Positions 45,421 to 55,311 are shown, numbered from the stretch's first letter. The stretch: 64,000 nt of DNA from Gammaproteobacteria bacterium (ex Lamellibrachia satsuma) (GCA_019623805.1 CP053680.1:1838001-1902000); one strand, 5' to 3'. The notes: generated by a model not told the origin, from the sequence alone. Numbers and translations: made by a program.

Positions 45421-47259
45421 TCAATTGGAGGTCAAGCGAACGTATAGCAGTGGCAGCTCTTTCGGCAGGTCCGAGGGTTGCCGGATCAACACAAAATTTC
45501 CCTGACCGAAGAGGTGGGGAAGATAATCTCCCGCCTGTTTGTCGATGGTGATACAGAAGGGATGCAAACCTGCTTTACGCGCTTCCAATACTGCCATGCG
45601 GGTATCTTCAGCGCCAAACCGACCCTCATATTTATCCAGGTCATTGGGTTTTCCGTCTGTAAGAATCAATAACAGCCGCCGTTCCGAAGACTGTGTTTCA
45701 AGAAGCTTTGTGCTCTGACGAATCGCCGCACCAAGCCGAGTATAGTAACCCGGCTTGATGGCATTGATTCGACCACGCACATTGGCGCTGTAGTTTTCAT
45801 CAAAGGTCTTCAACTGGTGGAAACGGATAGGATCACGCTTGCGGGATGAGAATCCGTACATCGCAAAACGATCTCCCGTGGCGGCAAGGCTTTCTGCGAA
45901 TAGGAACAGACTGTCGCGAATGACATCGATCACACGGGCATGGTTATTTACCCAAGTGTCTGTAGAGAGAGAAAGATCCGCCAGCAGCAGACAAGAAAGA
46001 TCGCGGGAACCGACGCGCAGACTCCTATATAGCCCGTCGCTGGTGGATGCCTGTCCAATCTCCCGGTCGGTGGAGAAACGCAGGTAGGCATCCAGGTCGA
46101 TCTCGCTGCCCTCCTGCTGATTTCGAAACCAGATGCGTGCCGGTGCGAGCTGTTGAAACTGGGCACGCAGTTTCCTCGCTGTTCTTCGCAGATTGTCCGG
46201 CAACGCCATCGGCTCTGCATTTGCCGCAACCATGGGAAGCACGCGACAGAGGTCGGGCAACAGCTGGCCTTTTTTATAGTCCCACTCAGGCAGCAGAACC
46301 CCTTCATTTAATATCAGGTCGTCTTCAGACGCAGCGGGAAGATCGAGATCGAAACGCAGTTTACTGGTGGAAGCCTTGGCGTCACGACTGACGCTCATTA
46401 CATCCATATCCTTTGCCGCATCTGCCGCACTCTCCAGATCATCGTTCTCTTCAGAACTTCGGTCCAGATTGAGGAAATCACCCCAGGTAAAGATGGTCTC
46501 CATGCGAATGGTGATCAGGCCACGATCCTTTCCTTCAGGCTTTTTAGCCCGCTCACCCTGACGCCGCTCCTCCTCTTCCATATCCTTGATCTCGCCCCGA
46601 CCGGCACTACCTGGCTCACTGTCATCTTTGGCGATATCTGCCGCAGGAATTGGGGGGAAAGGGTGCAACCAGAGCGGGACAGGCTGCGGAGGACGTTTCG
46701 CCTGCGGGAGTCTCTCCACACTGCCGGGCTTGATCAGCGCCTGACGGATTGCGACCTCTTGCGCGGTTTCCGCAACGAGCCGCTTGTCGGGATGAATCCG
46801 CTGTTCCAGATGCGCCTCGACCAACCGCAGATAGCGTGTACGCAAGCCAGGATAACGAGACAGGGCTTCAATCGTCAGCCGCTGGTTTTTACTGAACCAA
46901 GGCTCCTCCTCCTGATGCTCACCCACGGCCAGGGCCGCCAGCCAGATGTAAAGATCACGATTGAGACTGGTCGATGAAAAATAATCAATAACCGCCGGCA
47001 GGTGCAGGGAGTTTTCATCCCGCCATGCGAGCTCCACGCGTTTGCTGTCACCAGCGATACGGTGCAGCAGACTACGTCGCGCACCGTGCTCACTGGCGTG
47101 GGCCGCCTCGACCTGCAGACCACCATCACCCCCAAGGGCACGAAAGAGAATACCGACGGTGGTATGGACCTCTTTCAGCGTCACTGCTGCTTCTGGATGA
47201 CGGGTCTGTGCCATCCGGGTAATCAAGCGATGCCAGAGTTCACCGACTTTCTCTTCCAC
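45421..47259 (-). CDS. norD: NorD-type nitric oxide reductase activation protein (VWA domain)
   Basis: 612 residues starting with GTG right after the upstream stop codon (TAAGTG). The C-terminal von Willebrand A domain has a MIDAS motif DLSLSTD and continues with RFAMYGFSSRKRDP, YTRLGAAIRQSTKLL and LLLILTDGKPND; the long N-terminal helical part has an acidic central linker. This is the NorD/CbbO architecture, which works with the MoxR-type NorQ ATPase to assemble or activate nitric oxide reductase. norCB is not in the window. Confidence 0.88.
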   Translation of the reverse strand: MEEKVGELWHRLITRMAQTRHPEAAVTLKEVHTTVGILFRALGGDGGLQVEAAHASEHGARRSLLHRIAGDSKRVELAWRDENSLHLPAVIDYFSSTSLNRDLYIWLAALAVGEHQEEEPWFSKNQRLTIEALSRYPGLRTRYLRLVEAHLEQRIHPDKRLVAETAQEVAIRQALIKPGSVERLPQAKRPPQPVPLWLHPFPPIPAADIAKDDSEPGSAGRGEIKDMEEEERRQGERAKKPEGKDRGLITIRMETIFTWGDFLNLDRSSEENDDLESAADAAKDMDVMSVSRDAKASTSKLRFDLDLPAASEDDLILNEGVLLPEWDYKKGQLLPDLCRVLPMVAANAEPMALPDNLRRTARKLRAQFQQLAPARIWFRNQQEGSEIDLDAYLRFSTDREIGQASTSDGLYRSLRVGSRDLSCLLLADLSLSTDTWVNNHARVIDVIRDSLFLFAESLAATGDRFAMYGFSSRKRDPIRFHQLKTFDENYSANVRGRINAIKPGYYTRLGAAIRQSTKLLETQSSERRLLLILTDGKPNDLDKYEGRFGAEDTRMAVLEARKAGLHPFCITIDKQAGDYLPHLFGQGNFVLIRQPSDLPKELPLLYVRLTSN

Positions 47260-48225
47260 TTATGAGACTTCCTGCAGGTCGTTATCAGATGAACCGGCTT
47301 CTGAAGTTGCCGGGCGACCCGTCGCGACCTGGATAGCCGCTTCATCCTCTACCCAATGCAGCAGGGTTTTCTGACGCTGCGGCGCCTGAACCTGCTCGCA
47401 GGCAGAGATGCACTGAGCACACTCGGTGCAGGTAAACATGCGTCGTTTGATGGTGCGCGGTTTCAGGCGCATCGGACAGATGTTGTCACAAGCATTGTTA
47501 CAGTCGCTGCAGAGGCGCGCGCGATTCCTGTCAAACCCCACCACCATGCCGCGATTGTTGGCCATCCAGGCAAGACTCTGAAAAAGTCCGACGGCACAAC
47601 CAAAGCGACAGAACAGATGGCGCGCGAACATGAACTCGACAAACAGCAGAAGGGTACCAACGCCAATAAATCGTGCTTGGTTAGACGTCAGAGAGCCGTG
47701 CCAAAGATTGTGATAGATTTCTGCCGGTGGCAACAGGTATGTCAGAAACACCACCGCCCAGAGGAAGGCAAAACCGAGTGCCGCAAGCCAGGTCAGCGGC
47801 CAGAATTTTTTCTCGGGTTTGATGATTGCCCCATCCGGCTGTTGCTCCGGTTGCGGACTCTTCTCCCAGATAGACTGTTTGCCGCTGGCACGAAACATCA
47901 GGCGATTGATGACCTCGACTACGGAAAAGTGCGGACAGAGCCAGCCGCAGTAGAGACGACCATAATAGCGGGCGACCCAGATCAGTCCACCACCGATCAG
48001 CAACAGCGGAACAAACCCACGGATCAGGATATTGAAAGCGGCTTCAATACCACTGATCTCTCCTGCAATCAGCGCATCCAGCCCAAGGGTCCAGTGCATG
48101 CCGAGAAAAAAGAAGTTATTCAGGTTCAGATCAAAGCGAAACAGATCAAGCGGCGGCGCAAGCACAAACAGGATAAAGAAACCCGCCTGAAACCAGAAAC
48201 GCAGACGCTGGCGCTCAACGCGCAT
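47260..48225 (-). CDS. Membrane 4Fe-4S protein (NapH/CcoG-like) in nor cluster
   Basis: 321 residues with about five membrane helices and several cysteine clusters: YCGWLCPHFS, CRFGCAVGLFQS (both NapH/NosR-like), then CSDCNNACDNICPM and CTECAQCISACEQV, which form two 4Fe-4S sites. It probably passes electrons across or into the inner membrane. It is encoded between the 126-aa membrane protein and norD, overlapping the former by 11 bases. A specific role in nitric oxide reductase maturation is inferred from context only. Confidence 0.8.
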   Translation of the reverse strand: MRVERQRLRFWFQAGFFILFVLAPPLDLFRFDLNLNNFFFLGMHWTLGLDALIAGEISGIEAAFNILIRGFVPLLLIGGGLIWVARYYGRLYCGWLCPHFSVVEVINRLMFRASGKQSIWEKSPQPEQQPDGAIIKPEKKFWPLTWLAALGFAFLWAVVFLTYLLPPAEIYHNLWHGSLTSNQARFIGVGTLLLFVEFMFARHLFCRFGCAVGLFQSLAWMANNRGMVVGFDRNRARLCSDCNNACDNICPMRLKPRTIKRRMFTCTECAQCISACEQVQAPQRQKTLLHWVEDEAAIQVATGRPATSEAGSSDNDLQEVS

Positions 48226-48595
48226 ATTTACTACCGATCAGCGGATATCGGCACTGCTGCCCTGACATCGCTTTGATCAACGCCATCAAACCCGGAATCA
48301 GAAACAAGGGTACGACCGCAATAAAATAAACCTCAAAGGTAATCAGCGCGGCGATAGAGCCATAACCACCAAGAGCAAGGATCAACAGATTGGCAGCAAT
48401 GAAGATACTGCTGCTGATGCAGGCTCCGATAAAAGCCTGGGGCAGGTGGTTCCGCACAAGATCGAATTCACTGTTGCGATGGCGATATCTGATCCAGGCC
48501 AGCCCAATCATCGGCAAAAGGGGAAAGAGCAGATTCAGCAGATAGAGCCCTTCGCTGATGATTGCCAGTGGCTTACCCTGATTCTCGTCACTCAT
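48215..48595 (-). CDS. Small membrane protein in nor cluster
   Basis: 126 residues with three or so hydrophobic helices (LYLLNLLFPLLPMIGLAWI, AFIGACISSSIFIAANLLILAL, AALITFEVYFIAVVPLFLIPG). It lies between norQ and the 4Fe-4S membrane protein, overlapping the latter by 11 bases, so it is probably cotranscribed. Its family is not recognised. Confidence 0.7.
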   Translation of the reverse strand: MSDENQGKPLAIISEGLYLLNLLFPLLPMIGLAWIRYRHRNSEFDLVRNHLPQAFIGACISSSIFIAANLLILALGGYGSIAALITFEVYFIAVVPLFLIPGLMALIKAMSGQQCRYPLIGSKYAR

Positions 48596-48606
48596 TTGGA
48601 CGGTTC

Positions 48607-49389
48607 CTATATTCCAAAAGTAATGTCGACAACTTCCATCAGTGCTGCTGCCGTCTCTTCATCGTCGGTCAGGGGCTCGACCAATGCAGCACGACAAGCC
48701 TCAACCGGGTTATATCCACCCAGAATCAGGGTCGCAGTATAGACCAGCAGACGGGTGGAGGCCGCCTCTTCAAGGTCGTGATCCTTGAGTGACCTTAGCG
48801 CATTGGCCAGGGTGACCAGGCGCTTTGCCAACGTCTCATCTGCCCCTGTTTCTCCGATCAAAACTTCCTGTTCCAGTTCAGCTTCCGGAAAATCGAAACT
48901 GGCCGCCAGGAAGCGCTGCCGGGTACTCGGCTTCATGCCTTTCAGCAGGTTCTGATAACCGGGATTATAGGAGACCACCAACATGAACTCTGCCGGCGCA
49001 TGCAGGGTCTCACCCGTCCGCTCGATGGGCAGAATCCGCCGATCATCGGTGAGCGGGTGCAACACCACCGTGGTGTCCTTGCGCGCTTCTACCACCTCGT
49101 CCAGATAACATATCGCCCCTTCGCGCACCGCCCGGGTCAGGGGTCCGTCACTCCAGAAGGTGCCACTGTCACCGATCAGGTGACGGCCTACCAGATCTGC
49201 TGCCGTAAGATCGTCGTGACAGGCCACTGTATAGACAGGTCGTCCCAGTTTAGCCGCCATGTAGTTGATGAAACGGGTCTTTCCACATCCTGTCGGGCCT
49301 TTGATCAGCATCGGCAGTTGGTGTTTGTAGGCGTGTTCGAAAAGCGCTATCTCGTTGCCCTGGGGTTTGTAAAATGGCAGCTCAGTCAA
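48607..49389 (-). CDS. norQ: NorQ-type MoxR AAA+ ATPase
   Basis: 260 residues with Walker A KGPTGCGKTRF, TVACHDDLTAADLVGRHLI, Walker B AICYLDEVVEA and the sensor region VVSYNPGYQNLLKGMKPSTRQRF. This is the NorQ/CbbQ/NirQ group, which with NorD remodels or activates nitric oxide reductase. The open frame begins with TTG at 49389; no ATG is close. It is flanked by norF-like and the small membrane-protein genes. Confidence 0.92.
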   Translation of the reverse strand: MTELPFYKPQGNEIALFEHAYKHQLPMLIKGPTGCGKTRFINYMAAKLGRPVYTVACHDDLTAADLVGRHLIGDSGTFWSDGPLTRAVREGAICYLDEVVEARKDTTVVLHPLTDDRRILPIERTGETLHAPAEFMLVVSYNPGYQNLLKGMKPSTRQRFLAASFDFPEAELEQEVLIGETGADETLAKRLVTLANALRSLKDHDLEEAASTRLLVYTATLILGGYNPVEACRAALVEPLTDDEETAAALMEVVDITFGI

Positions 49390-49395
49390 TGTGGT

Positions 49396-49680
49396 TCAAC
49401 CTGTTGAGTAAGAGAGGTAAAAAGCCGTACCGATCAAAATACCTGGAATAAACAGCCAGATAAAGACAGGCCAGTGCCAAAACCCCCGCACTGATCCCAA
49501 TCCCATGAAGTAGTGTCCCACCAGCTGTCCTTTGATCAAGGCAAGAAACAGCACCGCCAACGCCACTTCCAGTCCGCCCAGACCTGCCTGACCGATCAGA
49601 AAGGTGACGAAACTGAAAAACATGAGGAAAAGATAGACCCAGGTGCAGGGGCGAATACCATATTTTTTTTGTCTGCTCAT
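49396..49680 (-). CDS. norF: NorF-like cytochrome c oxidase subunit IV family protein
   Basis: 94 residues with three short hydrophobic helices, TWVYLFLMFFSFVTFLIG, EVALAVLFLALIKGQLVGHYFMGL and WPVFIWLFIPGILIGTAFYL. The KGQLVGHYFMGL segment is typical of the small subunit-IV-like NorF proteins. It lies between norE and norQ, the usual order, and probably aids nitric oxide reductase function in the inner membrane. Confidence 0.82.
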   Translation of the reverse strand: MSRQKKYGIRPCTWVYLFLMFFSFVTFLIGQAGLGGLEVALAVLFLALIKGQLVGHYFMGLGSVRGFWHWPVFIWLFIPGILIGTAFYLSYSTG

Positions 49681-49687
49681 CGTGCCA

Positions 49688-50275
49688 TCACCGCATCACA
49701 TAAACCAGGGGAAAGAGGATCAACCAGAGCAGATCCACCATATGCCAGTATGAGGCGCCGGTCTCCACCCCCGTGTGCTCCTCGGCGGAGTAGCCACCTT
49801 TGTGGGCCTTGACCGCCACAGCGGCCAGAATCACCATGCCCATGATCACATGCATAAAATGAAAAAAGGTCAGGGAGATATAGAACATGTAGAAGGTATT
49901 GGTGCTGAGGTTGATTCCCTCACCGAAGTGGTGCGAATACTCACCCCCTTTTACCAGCAGAAACACCACGCCCATTACCAGGGCGGCAAGCAGCCAGCGA
50001 ACGCAGTGCTGGCTGTTCCCTTCTCTGATTGCGCTGACGGCACGCACCACAAAATAGGAACTGGTGATCAGTGCAAATGTATTGATCAGCGCGGCCTGCC
50101 TGTCCAGGTTTTGTTGAAACTCATTGAAGAGTTCAACATTGTTCATTCGCGTAAAGGCATAGGCGGAAAAGAAAGCGGCGAAAACCAGCAGCTCCGCGAG
50201 GATAAAGATCCAGATCACCAGATCACCGGGCGGGTATCGATTCTGTTTTTCTGCGACTGCAACTGCTGCTGTCAT
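49688..50275 (-). CDS. norE: NorE-like cytochrome c oxidase subunit III family protein
   Basis: 195 residues from the ATG at 50275 (AAGGAA site upstream). It has five or so helices: LVIWIFILAELLVFAAFFSAY, ALITSSYFVVRAV, LLAALVMGVVFLLVKGGEY, FYISLTFFHFMHVIMGMVIL and YWHMVDLLWLILFPLVYV. The FFHFMHV and YWHMVDLLW motifs are conserved in heme-copper oxidase subunit III. It is the first gene of the nor accessory cluster, with a possible FNR/DNR site about 80 bases upstream. Confidence 0.88.
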   Translation of the reverse strand: MTAAVAVAEKQNRYPPGDLVIWIFILAELLVFAAFFSAYAFTRMNNVELFNEFQQNLDRQAALINTFALITSSYFVVRAVSAIREGNSQHCVRWLLAALVMGVVFLLVKGGEYSHHFGEGINLSTNTFYMFYISLTFFHFMHVIMGMVILAAVAVKAHKGGYSAEEHTGVETGASYWHMVDLLWLILFPLVYVMR

Positions 50276-50675
50276 CTGCGTATTCCTTAATGAATTAACA
50301 CTTTCCAATCATCAAACGGGAAGCAATGTACCAGAGCCTGTATTGCTCTGCTTTGATAAAAGTTAATTCCCACTAAAACACTAGGACTTTTACGAAAAGC
50401 GCATCCACAGACTATAATTTAATTAGGCGAATGCCATTCGGCTCATTGCAAACCTCCCACGCAGGAGACGCTTGAGCAGAGCGACGTTACGTCAGGGGAG
50501 AGAGAGTAGGGTGAGATCGAAGCGGAGCTGTCTGGGGGCGCTGGATAGCCTCCCGGTTATCCAAAACTCCTTACGCACCCCGGGCGAACAAACTACTGTC
50601 CCTCGTTGACTCATTAGCTATGTCTCGAAGATAGTTCGTGCAATCCACGCGCTATGCGGAGACAAGGAGTTAACA
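50276..50675. other. Divergent 400-base spacer between norE and the LamG gene
   Basis: No gene is supported here. The norE-proximal part holds an FNR-like box. The plus-strand part, about 50440-50670, is a long GC-richer leader with potential stems (cctcc / aggag near 50454-50470) that ends in an AAGGAG site for the LamG gene. Confidence 0.5.
50353..50366. promoter_or_regulatory. Possible FNR/DNR-type box upstream of norE
   Basis: TTGATAAAAGTTAA has one perfect TTGAT half-site and a weaker second half at the right spacing (four bases). It lies about 78 bases from the norE start. FNR or DNR control of nor genes is well known; this site is only a partial match. Confidence 0.4.
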
Positions 50676-51683
50676 ATGAGGATCTCCAAATTTACAGCAC
50701 TGGCTACAGCACTGCTGATTTCCGGCATGGCGAATGCGGGGATATCCGCTAATCTGGTGGCAGATTACCCCTTCAACGGCAATGCAAACGATACAACCAT
50801 GCATGGTTATGACGGGACGATTCACGGAGATACCGCATTGACGTTCGACCGGTTCGGCGATGCGGGCAGAGCCTACTATTTCGATGGCGATGGTGACTAT
50901 ATCGAGATTGGGATGAACTTGAATTTCCCCTCCTGGTATAGCTACTCGGTCAGTCTCTGGTTCCTGAATGACGGCGGTGGAGACTGGAGTAACAGCTATG
51001 GCCAGAAAATCATCGATAAAACGACTCCTTATCACGACTTTTACTTGAGTCTTGGGCCTATAAACCCAACAAGACAAGATGGGGAGATCAGATTCAAGAC
51101 CCATGAAGGCTATGGCCCCGTAGGCACAGACGGCACGTACCTTATCGATTCCACGAAGGATTTCAGAGATAACTCATGGCATCACGTTGTCATCACTAAA
51201 GATGGCAGTCATGGTGAACTCTGGGTCGACGGCGAATTGTCTGAATCCGCTGATGATGTAAAGACCGTCTACAATAATACCAGCCTGTTGTTTGGATACA
51301 GCCTTTCGACGGATGGCTATCAACGGAGATTCTGGAGTGGAAATATCGATGACATTCGCATCTATGACCAGGCAATATCAGAAGAGGATGTAAAGAGCCT
51401 CCACACAGACGTTCCGCCTGCAAATATGCTCATCGATGTGATCGAAGCGATTGTGACGCTCAATATCCAGGAAGGTCTTACCAGCAGCCTGGACGCAAAA
51501 CTGGATTCCGCGATCGCGGCCCTGGATGACATGAACACAGACAATGACGTCTCAGCCGTCAACAGACTCTATGCGTTGATCAGCGCCATCGAGGCCCAGC
51601 GCGGCAAAAAAATCACCGACACGGATGCCGATCTTCTAATCGCTGCAACCAATGCCGTTATCGAGAAACTGCTGTCTGAGTAA
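50676..51683 (+). CDS. Exported LamG-domain protein
   Basis: 335 residues. A signal peptide (ISKFTALATALLISGMANAG) precedes a LamG/concanavalin-like domain (LVADYPFNGNANDTTMHGYDG, YYFDGDGDYIEI, SVSLWFLNDG, SWHHVVITKDG, GNIDDIRIYDQAISEEDV). The C-terminal 85 residues are helical and acidic (MLIDVIEAIVTLNIQEGL...), like FIMAH-type linker domains. It probably binds carbohydrate outside the cell. It is preceded by a good AAGGAG site and followed by an IS701-family element 27 bases after its stop. Confidence 0.82.
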   Translation: MRISKFTALATALLISGMANAGISANLVADYPFNGNANDTTMHGYDGTIHGDTALTFDRFGDAGRAYYFDGDGDYIEIGMNLNFPSWYSYSVSLWFLNDGGGDWSNSYGQKIIDKTTPYHDFYLSLGPINPTRQDGEIRFKTHEGYGPVGTDGTYLIDSTKDFRDNSWHHVVITKDGSHGELWVDGELSESADDVKTVYNNTSLLFGYSLSTDGYQRRFWSGNIDDIRIYDQAISEEDVKSLHTDVPPANMLIDVIEAIVTLNIQEGLTSSLDAKLDSAIAALDDMNTDNDVSAVNRLYALISAIEAQRGKKITDTDADLLIAATNAVIEKLLSE

Positions 51684-51710
51684 CAGCGAAGTTTCCAATA
51701 AGGCAGCTAA

Positions 51711-53234
51711 TTCTACTTTGTCAGATTCCATCACCCGGCAACCGACTGTTCCAGCGTCTGTTTTCGATATTGGGAGTCGATAGCCGCTTGTCGTTTACGA
51801 TGCCGTTTCGTCATTTGCCGTAGTATTTCATCGCGTTCAATATCTCGCCGTGGCAGGAAGGCACGCAATAGCGATTCGATGTCTGAACAACTGAGTAAGG
51901 GGTGATCATCTTTTTGCACAATTCGCTCTTCGAGCATGAATAACATCGCCATCATGACCAAGGCCATATGGTGATGCCAGGATTTCCATTTACGGGCCTG
52001 ATAATCAGCAAGACCTGATTCACTCTTACCATCCTGGAACGAACGCTCAACCCAGAACCGCTGCGCCTGCATCTTTGCAAGACAATGGGATGGCGTTTCT
52101 TCCGGTGCATTCGACAAGGTGTATTTAATCGTCTCCGGTGAATTGACCTCTCGTCGTACAATCAGGTGCCATTGATGTGCCTGGGCTTCTTTTCCATCCC
52201 AAAGCCAAACCCGATGATGCAGGATCTCGACGCGCAGTTTGCCCTTGCTGCTATCCCGTAATACCACTTGCTGCCACTCGCTGTCCCGTTGCTCATTGAG
52301 CCACTGGTCAACGCGCAGACGGGCTGCCTGGGCTTGCAGACGACTTCGACGACGACCGCGCGTTGTCGTGCTCTCCGGTATGAACGGCTGTGGATCTTCC
52401 AGGTAGACCTGTTGGTCTTTGTGGATGTCCACCACAAAGGTTTCACCCATCGCCTCCAAACCCCTCAGAAAAGCCGGATCCTTCCCGTATCCCCCATCTG
52501 CACCCACCCAGGCAAAACGCAGGCCAAGCGTCCTCTGATGACGCACCATCTCCAGCGCCAACTCTGACTTGCTTTGATGTTTCCGTTCAACTTCCGGGAT
52601 ACCCGCCTTGCGACAGCGAGCCGGGTTCGATACCCACTCTTTGGGTAGATAGAGACGTTCATCTATCAGCGTGGACAAGTGCCCTTTACCCAGTGCTGCG
52701 AATACACCAACCTGGCAGTTATCCACCTTGCCCTGGCGGCCATTCCATTGGCGTTTAACCCCCACTGAATGTTTACCCTTCTTGGCAAGGCCACTCTCAT
52801 CGAGCAACAGACAGGTATCCGCGGTTCCACCCAGCCATTGATCGGCTTCCAGCGCCACTTGGTCTAACACCGCACGATGATCCCACGGGGACTCGGTGAG
52901 CATATGCTGGAGACGCTGATCATCTGCGCCTGCAACCACCTCTTCCATGCGTTCCATGTTCTTTCTCTGCGCTTGCATCAGGCCTTTGAGATAGTGTGTG
53001 ACCGGTTGAAACACCGACCTCGTCTTGCTTCGAAAATGGGATTCAAAGCGGTACTGGAAACGTTGGAATCGCTCCGCTATGCGATCGATTCTACTTATGC
53101 GCGTATCAGGTAATTCAAATGACCTTGGTGCTTGTCATTTGATGCTCTTCCTTACGATGATTGCCAAGAAATTCACAGCATATATTTTATATTATTCAGT
53201 GAGTTACTTATAGATCTAATCTGACAAAGTAGAA
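51711..53234 (-). mobile_element. Intact IS701-family insertion sequence with CTAA target duplication
   Basis: The 1524-bp element is bounded by perfect 17-bp terminal inverted repeats (TTCTACTTTGTCAGATT), directly flanked by CTAA at 51707-51710 and 53235-53238. Four-base duplications of this kind are typical of the family. It contains one transposase gene. Confidence 0.92.
51731..53014 (-). CDS. IS701-family transposase
   Basis: 427 residues. Visible motifs are LLLDESGLAKKGKHSVGVKRQW (first catalytic Asp region with the helper-RNA-like DESG), FAWVGADGGYGKD (second Asp) and WVERSFQDGKSESGLADYQARKW (final Glu region). The start is GTG. The frame is uninterrupted, so it is likely active. Confidence 0.92.
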   Translation of the reverse strand: MFQPVTHYLKGLMQAQRKNMERMEEVVAGADDQRLQHMLTESPWDHRAVLDQVALEADQWLGGTADTCLLLDESGLAKKGKHSVGVKRQWNGRQGKVDNCQVGVFAALGKGHLSTLIDERLYLPKEWVSNPARCRKAGIPEVERKHQSKSELALEMVRHQRTLGLRFAWVGADGGYGKDPAFLRGLEAMGETFVVDIHKDQQVYLEDPQPFIPESTTTRGRRRSRLQAQAARLRVDQWLNEQRDSEWQQVVLRDSSKGKLRVEILHHRVWLWDGKEAQAHQWHLIVRREVNSPETIKYTLSNAPEETPSHCLAKMQAQRFWVERSFQDGKSESGLADYQARKWKSWHHHMALVMMAMLFMLEERIVQKDDHPLLSCSDIESLLRAFLPRRDIERDEILRQMTKRHRKRQAAIDSQYRKQTLEQSVAG

Positions 53235-53400
53235 CTAATCCCGCCCTCCTTTCCAGGGGGTGGGGTCACAATTGGCGCACTTGGGGAAACTTTATCCACT
53301 TCTGTTAGAATTTCCGGATCTCCTCCTGTCCAGACCAACGGGTCGCTTGGCCCGGCACCAATACCGATAGGATTGGATTACCTCAAAAAGAGATGAGTTG

Positions 53401-54669
53401 ATGACTGAAATCACCGATATCGCTGCATATATGGCCGGATTGGGCGCAAAGGCCCGTACCGCCTCCCGTCGTCTGGCTTCCGCGACCACCGGCGAAAAGA
53501 ATGCCGCACTGAATGCGATCGCCGACGATCTCGACATCAATCGCGACTATTTGATGGCGGAGAACAAAAAGGACTTGGAGGCAGGCGCCGCCAAAGGGCT
53601 TGATGCCGCCCTGCTGGATCGCCTGGAGCTCACCCCGGCGCGTATCGACTCCATGATCGAGGGGCTGCGGCAGATTGCCGGCCTGGCGGATCCCATCGGT
53701 GAGATCTTCGACATGAACTACCGCCCGAGCGGCATTCAGGTCGGGCGTATGCGGGTGCCTCTCGGGGTGGTCGGCATCATCTACGAATCCCGCCCCAATG
53801 TGACCGCAGACGCGGCGGCCCTCTGCCTCAAGTCCGGCAATGCCACTGTGCTGCGCGGCGGCTCAGAGGCCTTCCACTCCAACCAGGCCATTGCCGCCGG
53901 CATCCAGCGCGGCCTGGAGCAAGCAGGCCTGCCTGCCGACGCGGTACAGGTTTTGGCCACCACCGACCGGGCAGCCGTCGGCAGCATGATCACCATGCCG
54001 GAGTCGATCGACGTCATCATCCCCCGGGGCGGCAAGGGGCTCATCGAGCGTATCAGCCATGACGCCAGGGTGCCGGTGATCAAACATCTCGACGGCATCT
54101 GCCATGTCTATATCGACGACCACGCCGACATCGGCAAGGCATTCGATGTGACCATGAATTCCAAGACCCAGCGCTACGGTACCTGCAACACCCTTGAAAC
54201 CCTGCTTGTTGCTGAAGAGATCGCCGAAGAGGCACTGCTGATGCTTGCCGCACCGCTGCAGGAGAAGGGCGTGGAGTTGCGCGGCTGTCCACGTACCCTG
54301 GAGATCATCGACAATGCGGTTGACGCCACCGACGAGGACTGGGATACCGAATATCTGGGACCAATCCTCTCTATCCTAGTGGTGCAGGATCTGGACGAAG
54401 CTATCGGCCATATCAACACCCACAGTTCCCAACACACCGATTCCATCATCACTGAAAACTACACGCGGGCGCGTCGTTTTCTTGCCGAAGTGGACTCCAG
54501 CTCAGTGATGGTGAATGCTTCCACCCGCTTTGCAGACGGTTTTGAATACGGCCTCGGGGCCGAGATCGGCATCTCCACCGACAAGTTTCACGCACGGGGG
54601 CCGGTCGGGCTTGAAGGACTTACCTCGGTCAAATATATCGTGCTGGGCGATGGCCATATCCGCCGATAA
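53401..54669 (+). CDS. proA: Glutamate-5-semialdehyde dehydrogenase
   Basis: 422 residues of the gamma-glutamyl phosphate reductase family. It has [65 protein letters not shown], and the catalytic cysteine in [13 protein letters not shown]. The end, [20 protein letters not shown], is typical. It reduces glutamyl phosphate in proline synthesis. The ATG at 53401 is used rather than the TTG three bases earlier. nadD follows after 12 bases. Confidence 0.96.
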   Translation: MTEITDIAAYMAGLGAKARTASRRLASATTGEKNAALNAIADDLDINRDYLMAENKKDLEAGAAKGLDAALLDRLELTPARIDSMIEGLRQIAGLADPIGEIFDMNYRPSGIQVGRMRVPLGVVGIIYESRPNVTADAAALCLKSGNATVLRGGSEAFHSNQAIAAGIQRGLEQAGLPADAVQVLATTDRAAVGSMITMPESIDVIIPRGGKGLIERISHDARVPVIKHLDGICHVYIDDHADIGKAFDVTMNSKTQRYGTCNTLETLLVAEEIAEEALLMLAAPLQEKGVELRGCPRTLEIIDNAVDATDEDWDTEYLGPILSILVVQDLDEAIGHINTHSSQHTDSIITENYTRARRFLAEVDSSSVMVNASTRFADGFEYGLGAEIGISTDKFHARGPVGLEGLTSVKYIVLGDGHIRR

Positions 54670-54681
54670 GCTTTTTTACCC

Positions 54682-55311
54682 ATGATCGGTATTCTCGGCG
54701 GCACCTTCGATCCCATTCACTTCGGCCACCTGCGCACTGCGCTGGACGTCAAGCTGGCCCTGAATCTGGATGAGATACGCCTGACCCCGCTACGGCATGC
54801 GGTACATCGCGACCAGCCGGAAACCCCGGCCAAACTGCGTCTGCAGATGATCGAGGCCGCGATCTCCGGCACCCCTGGATTCAAAACCGATGACCGAGAA
54901 CTGAGACGCGACAGCGCCTCCTACACCATCGACACGCTGCTCTCACTGCGTGAGGAGCTGGGTGAAGAAGAACCCCTCTGTCTGCTCATGGGCAGCGACG
55001 CATTTAAGGACTTTCTCTCCTGGCATCGCCCGCTGGACATTGCGACGCTTGCCCACCTCATCATCATGACCCGGCCGGGACAGCCGGCTAAAATCGACCC
55101 GCTCCTGCAACAGTTTTTGGCGCCACAACAGGCTACCGACCCCGCCGAATTGCGCACAACACCCGGGGGACGCATCCTTTTCCAGACCGTTACCCAGCTG
55201 GATATCTCAGCCACTCACATTCGGGCCATGGTCGCCAACGGAGACAGTCCCCGCTTCCTGCTCCCTGATGCCGTATTGGAGATTATCGAACAGGAAAAGC
55301 TCTATCGTTGA
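54682..55311 (+). CDS. nadD: Nicotinate-nucleotide adenylyltransferase
   Basis: 209 residues. GILGGTFDPIHFGHLRTALDV is the nucleotidyltransferase GxFDPxHxGH motif, and late ISATHIRAMVANG is the ISxTxxR motif. It forms deamido-NAD in NAD synthesis. It lies between proA and rsfS, a common Gammaproteobacterial order. Confidence 0.95.
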   Translation: MIGILGGTFDPIHFGHLRTALDVKLALNLDEIRLTPLRHAVHRDQPETPAKLRLQMIEAAISGTPGFKTDDRELRRDSASYTIDTLLSLREELGEEEPLCLLMGSDAFKDFLSWHRPLDIATLAHLIIMTRPGQPAKIDPLLQQFLAPQQATDPAELRTTPGGRILFQTVTQLDISATHIRAMVANGDSPRFLLPDAVLEIIEQEKLYR

